DNA of 6,511 nt from JACPFV01 sp052386975. GTDB taxonomy: Bacteria; Pseudomonadota; Gammaproteobacteria; Nevskiales; Nevskiaceae. The position numbers were made by a program, and so were the translations under genes. Of the stretch, positions 5,600 through 6,511 are shown in pieces. The stretch's first letter is position 1. Every line of letters starts with the position of its first letter. The stretch is taken from NCBI GenBank assembly GCA_052386975.1, contig JBQTJQ010000138.1, forward strand, positions 1-6,511, in the 5' to 3' direction. Under the pieces are notes generated by a model. It did no database searches. It had not been told where the DNA came from and saw only the letters and a list, made by a program, of their open reading frames with translations.

Positions 5600-6310
5600 C
5601 CGGGCGATCCGCGCGAGTTCCTCGCGCAGCACGTCCTCGGCGGTGCGGGTGCGGCCGTCGCTGAAGCGGACCAGGTAGGCCTCGCCCGGCAGCGACGCGT
5701 GCGACGCGCACAGCCGGATGAAGTCGTCCGCGGTCTTCACGGCGCTGCCGGCCTTCTCGCGCTTGAGCTGCATGTGCTTCGCGGCCTCGCCCGGGCTGTG
5801 GTTCTTGCCGCTGCGGATGAACAAGGCGCCCTTCAGTCCGCCGACGTAGGCGATCAGCCGGTCGATCTTCTGCGCCTCCGGCAGCTGCGCGGCCGGCGCC
5901 GCGTGGCCTGCGGCACTGCCATCCGGCGGCGTCCGGCAGGCGGCGACCCAGGTGCGCTCCTCCTGGCCGCCGTCGTCCCAGCGGATCTTCATGCTGTCGC
6001 CGCCCTTCGCGGTGATCACGCCGGGGTAGTAGTGGCCATCCTGCGACTGCCTGCACCGCAGCCGCGTGCCGACGTCCCAGTCGAGCCGGCGCACGGCCGC
6101 AACGGTCTCGCTCTGGCCACCGTCGTCCCAAGTGACGTGGAAACGGCCGCCTGCGACTGACTTGATGCGCGCCGGGTACCAGAGCCCATCCCTCCATTGA
6201 GCCAGCACATGATCATGCACCGCGAAGCTCCCGGCCTGGGCGAGCGCGGGCGATACGATCGCCAGGGCAACGGCGACAGCGAGGGTCGCGACAGCGTGGA
6301 GTCGGGCCAT
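5588..6310 (-). CDS. Secreted protein: two Tudor/SH3-like repeats plus DUF5329 domain
   Basis: Predicted exported protein of 240 aa. Residues 1-24 form a signal peptide (MARLHAV, a hydrophobic Ala/Val core, cleavage after PALA). Two Tudor/SH3-like barrels follow: repeat 1 at about 33-76 (VLAQWRDGLWYPARI, then FHVTWDDGG) and repeat 2 at about 82-123 (QDGHYYPGVI, then MKIRWDDGG). Both have the aromatic and WDDGG pattern of Tudor/Agenet domains. After an Ala/Pro linker (130-144) comes a domain matching DUF5329 (about 145-238: KIDRLIAYV, GALFIRSGKNHSPGEAAKHM, VKTADDFIRLCASHASLPGEAY, then LREELARI). The function of DUF5329 is unknown to me. Three Cys remain in the mature protein (86, 125, 201). 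The start at 6310 is chosen because it opens the signal peptide; ATG at 6373 would add 21 residues before it. The ribosome site is weak. A paralogue lies directly upstream. The role is unknown; binding of a methylated or charged ligand in the envelope is only a guess. Confidence 0.87.
   Translation of the reverse strand: MARLHAVATLAVAVALAIVSPALAQAGSFAVHDHVLAQWRDGLWYPARIKSVAGGRFHVTWDDGGQSETVAAVRRLDWDVGTRLRCRQSQDGHYYPGVITAKGGDSMKIRWDDGGQEERTWVAACRTPPDGSAAGHAAPAAQLPEAQKIDRLIAYVGGLKGALFIRSGKNHSPGEAAKHMQLKREKAGSAVKTADDFIRLCASHASLPGEAYLVRFSDGRTRTAEDVLREELARIARSAQ
5611..5722. repeat. Direct repeat, copy 1 (3' end of the DUF5329 gene)
   Basis: This 112-bp stretch matches positions 6400-6511 at 102 of 112 bases by hand alignment without gaps (offset 789). 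It encodes the C-terminal DUF5329 segment from FIRLCASH to EELARI. Part of the differences are silent. This indicates a recent tandem duplication or gene conversion between the two adjacent genes. Confidence 0.9.
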
Positions 6311-6342
6311 GGTTCCAACCGCGGCGGAGAACGTGCCGGCCA

Positions 6343-6348
6343 ATAATA
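6343..6348 (-). promoter_or_regulatory. Candidate -10 element before the Tudor-DUF5329 gene
   Basis: On the minus strand TATTAT lies 32 nt before the ATG at 6310, in the only AT-rich spot of the 72-bp gap between the two paralogues. It differs from TATAAT at one base. No good -35 is seen at the right distance (GGCTCC at about 17 nt), so the promoter is uncertain. It sits in the 11-base loop of two self-complementary GCCGGC hexamers (6335-6340 and 6352-6357). A further imperfect hairpin at 6355-6371, with a loop of about four bases, lies just after the upstream gene stop and could act as a weak terminator, although no T tract follows. Confidence 0.28.
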
Positions 6349-6382
6349 CGCGCCGGCCCCGGAAGGGAGCCACCGACGGGAG

Positions 6383-6511
6383 TTACCGCCCCTCCAGCCG
6401 CGCGAGCTCCTCGCGCAGCACGTCCTCGGCGGTGCGCGTGCGGCCGTCTTCGAGGCGGATCAGGTAGGCCTCGCCCGACAGCGACGAGTGCGAGGCGCAC
6501 AGCCGGATGAA
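6383..6511 (-). CDS. Partial DUF5329 protein, C-terminal end of a tandem paralogue
   Basis: An open frame enters from the right window edge and ends with TAA at 6385-6383. The 42 visible residues begin FIRLCASHSSLSGEAYLIRL and end with VLREELARLEGR. They align without gaps to the C-terminus of the neighbouring DUF5329 protein (FIRLCASHASLPGEAYLVRF, then VLREELARI), including the single Cys and the SLxGEAYL motif. The 5' part lies outside the window, so it cannot be said whether this copy also has a signal peptide and Tudor-like repeats. Same strand as the downstream copy, 72 bp before its start codon. Confidence 0.88.
   Translation of the reverse strand, partial: FIRLCASHSSLSGEAYLIRLEDGRTRTAEDVLREELARLEGR
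6400..6511. repeat. Direct repeat, copy 2 (end of the upstream DUF5329 paralogue)
   Basis: Partner of the copy at 5611-5722, with ten mismatches over 112 bases and no gaps. The match runs to the window edge and probably continues beyond it. Similarity stops close to the stop codons, where the last few residues (LEGR versus IARSAQ) differ. Confidence 0.9.

Noticed and set aside
6335..6357. GCCGGC pair as a terminator hairpin
   Set aside because: Each GCCGGC is itself a palindrome common in such GC-rich DNA, the loop is 11 bases and no T tract follows; chance is the simpler explanation.
6213..6500. A 95-codon minus-strand frame crossing the gap between the two DUF5329 paralogues
   Set aside because: It is out of frame with both paralogues; the frame ending at 6383 matches the neighbour's C-terminus almost residue by residue and is the real one.

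Overview
This is a GC-rich (roughly 70%), densely packed bacterial chromosome window. The gene complement is purH, a membrane-associated ECF sigma module, small proteobacterial-type GST, GNAT and LysE families, and secreted DUF5329 proteins. It suggests a high-GC gammaproteobacterium, perhaps Xanthomonadales-like (Lysobacter/Luteimonas type). That placement rests on protein flavour and composition only. There are no rRNA or tRNA genes, insertion sequences, CRISPR arrays or phage genes, and no stretch over 300 bases lacks a gene.

Layout. (1) Positions 10-1575, plus strand: purH, the bifunctional last enzyme of de novo IMP synthesis. (2) Positions 1605-3531, minus strand and convergent with purH: a tightly coupled three-gene unit, read as ECF sigma factor, then a small single-pass membrane protein (probable anti-sigma), then a secreted DUF4097-like repeat protein. 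Stop and start codons overlap as ATGA at the first junction and are adjacent or overlapping (TGATG) at the second. (3) Positions 3600-5599, plus strand and divergent from the sigma gene across 68 bp: a probable operon of a tandem GST-N/glutaredoxin-like protein, a GNAT acetyltransferase and a LysE/RhtB-type exporter. (4) Positions 5588-6511, minus strand and convergent with the exporter with a 12-nt overlap: a secreted protein joining two Tudor/SH3-like repeats to a DUF5329 domain. It is preceded by the C-terminal end of a close paralogue cut off by the window edge.

How the genes may work together. The sigma, membrane protein and repeat protein look like an envelope-sensing circuit: a membrane protein holds the sigma factor, and the last gene makes an exported beta-solenoid-like protein with an unusually acidic insert. 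A candidate ECF-type promoter (AACCTT-N16-TCTCA) lies directly before the sigma start, which would fit autoregulation. The GST/GNAT/LysE cluster resembles a detoxification or small-metabolite modification-and-export unit, but substrates cannot be read from sequence. The most unusual items are the secreted Tudor-DUF5329 fusion with its tandem paralogue, and the very regular 18-residue repeat of the DUF4097-like protein with its acidic insertion. The window holds no clear, wholly new system. The sigma circuit and the duplicated Tudor-DUF5329 pair are the best candidates for further attention.
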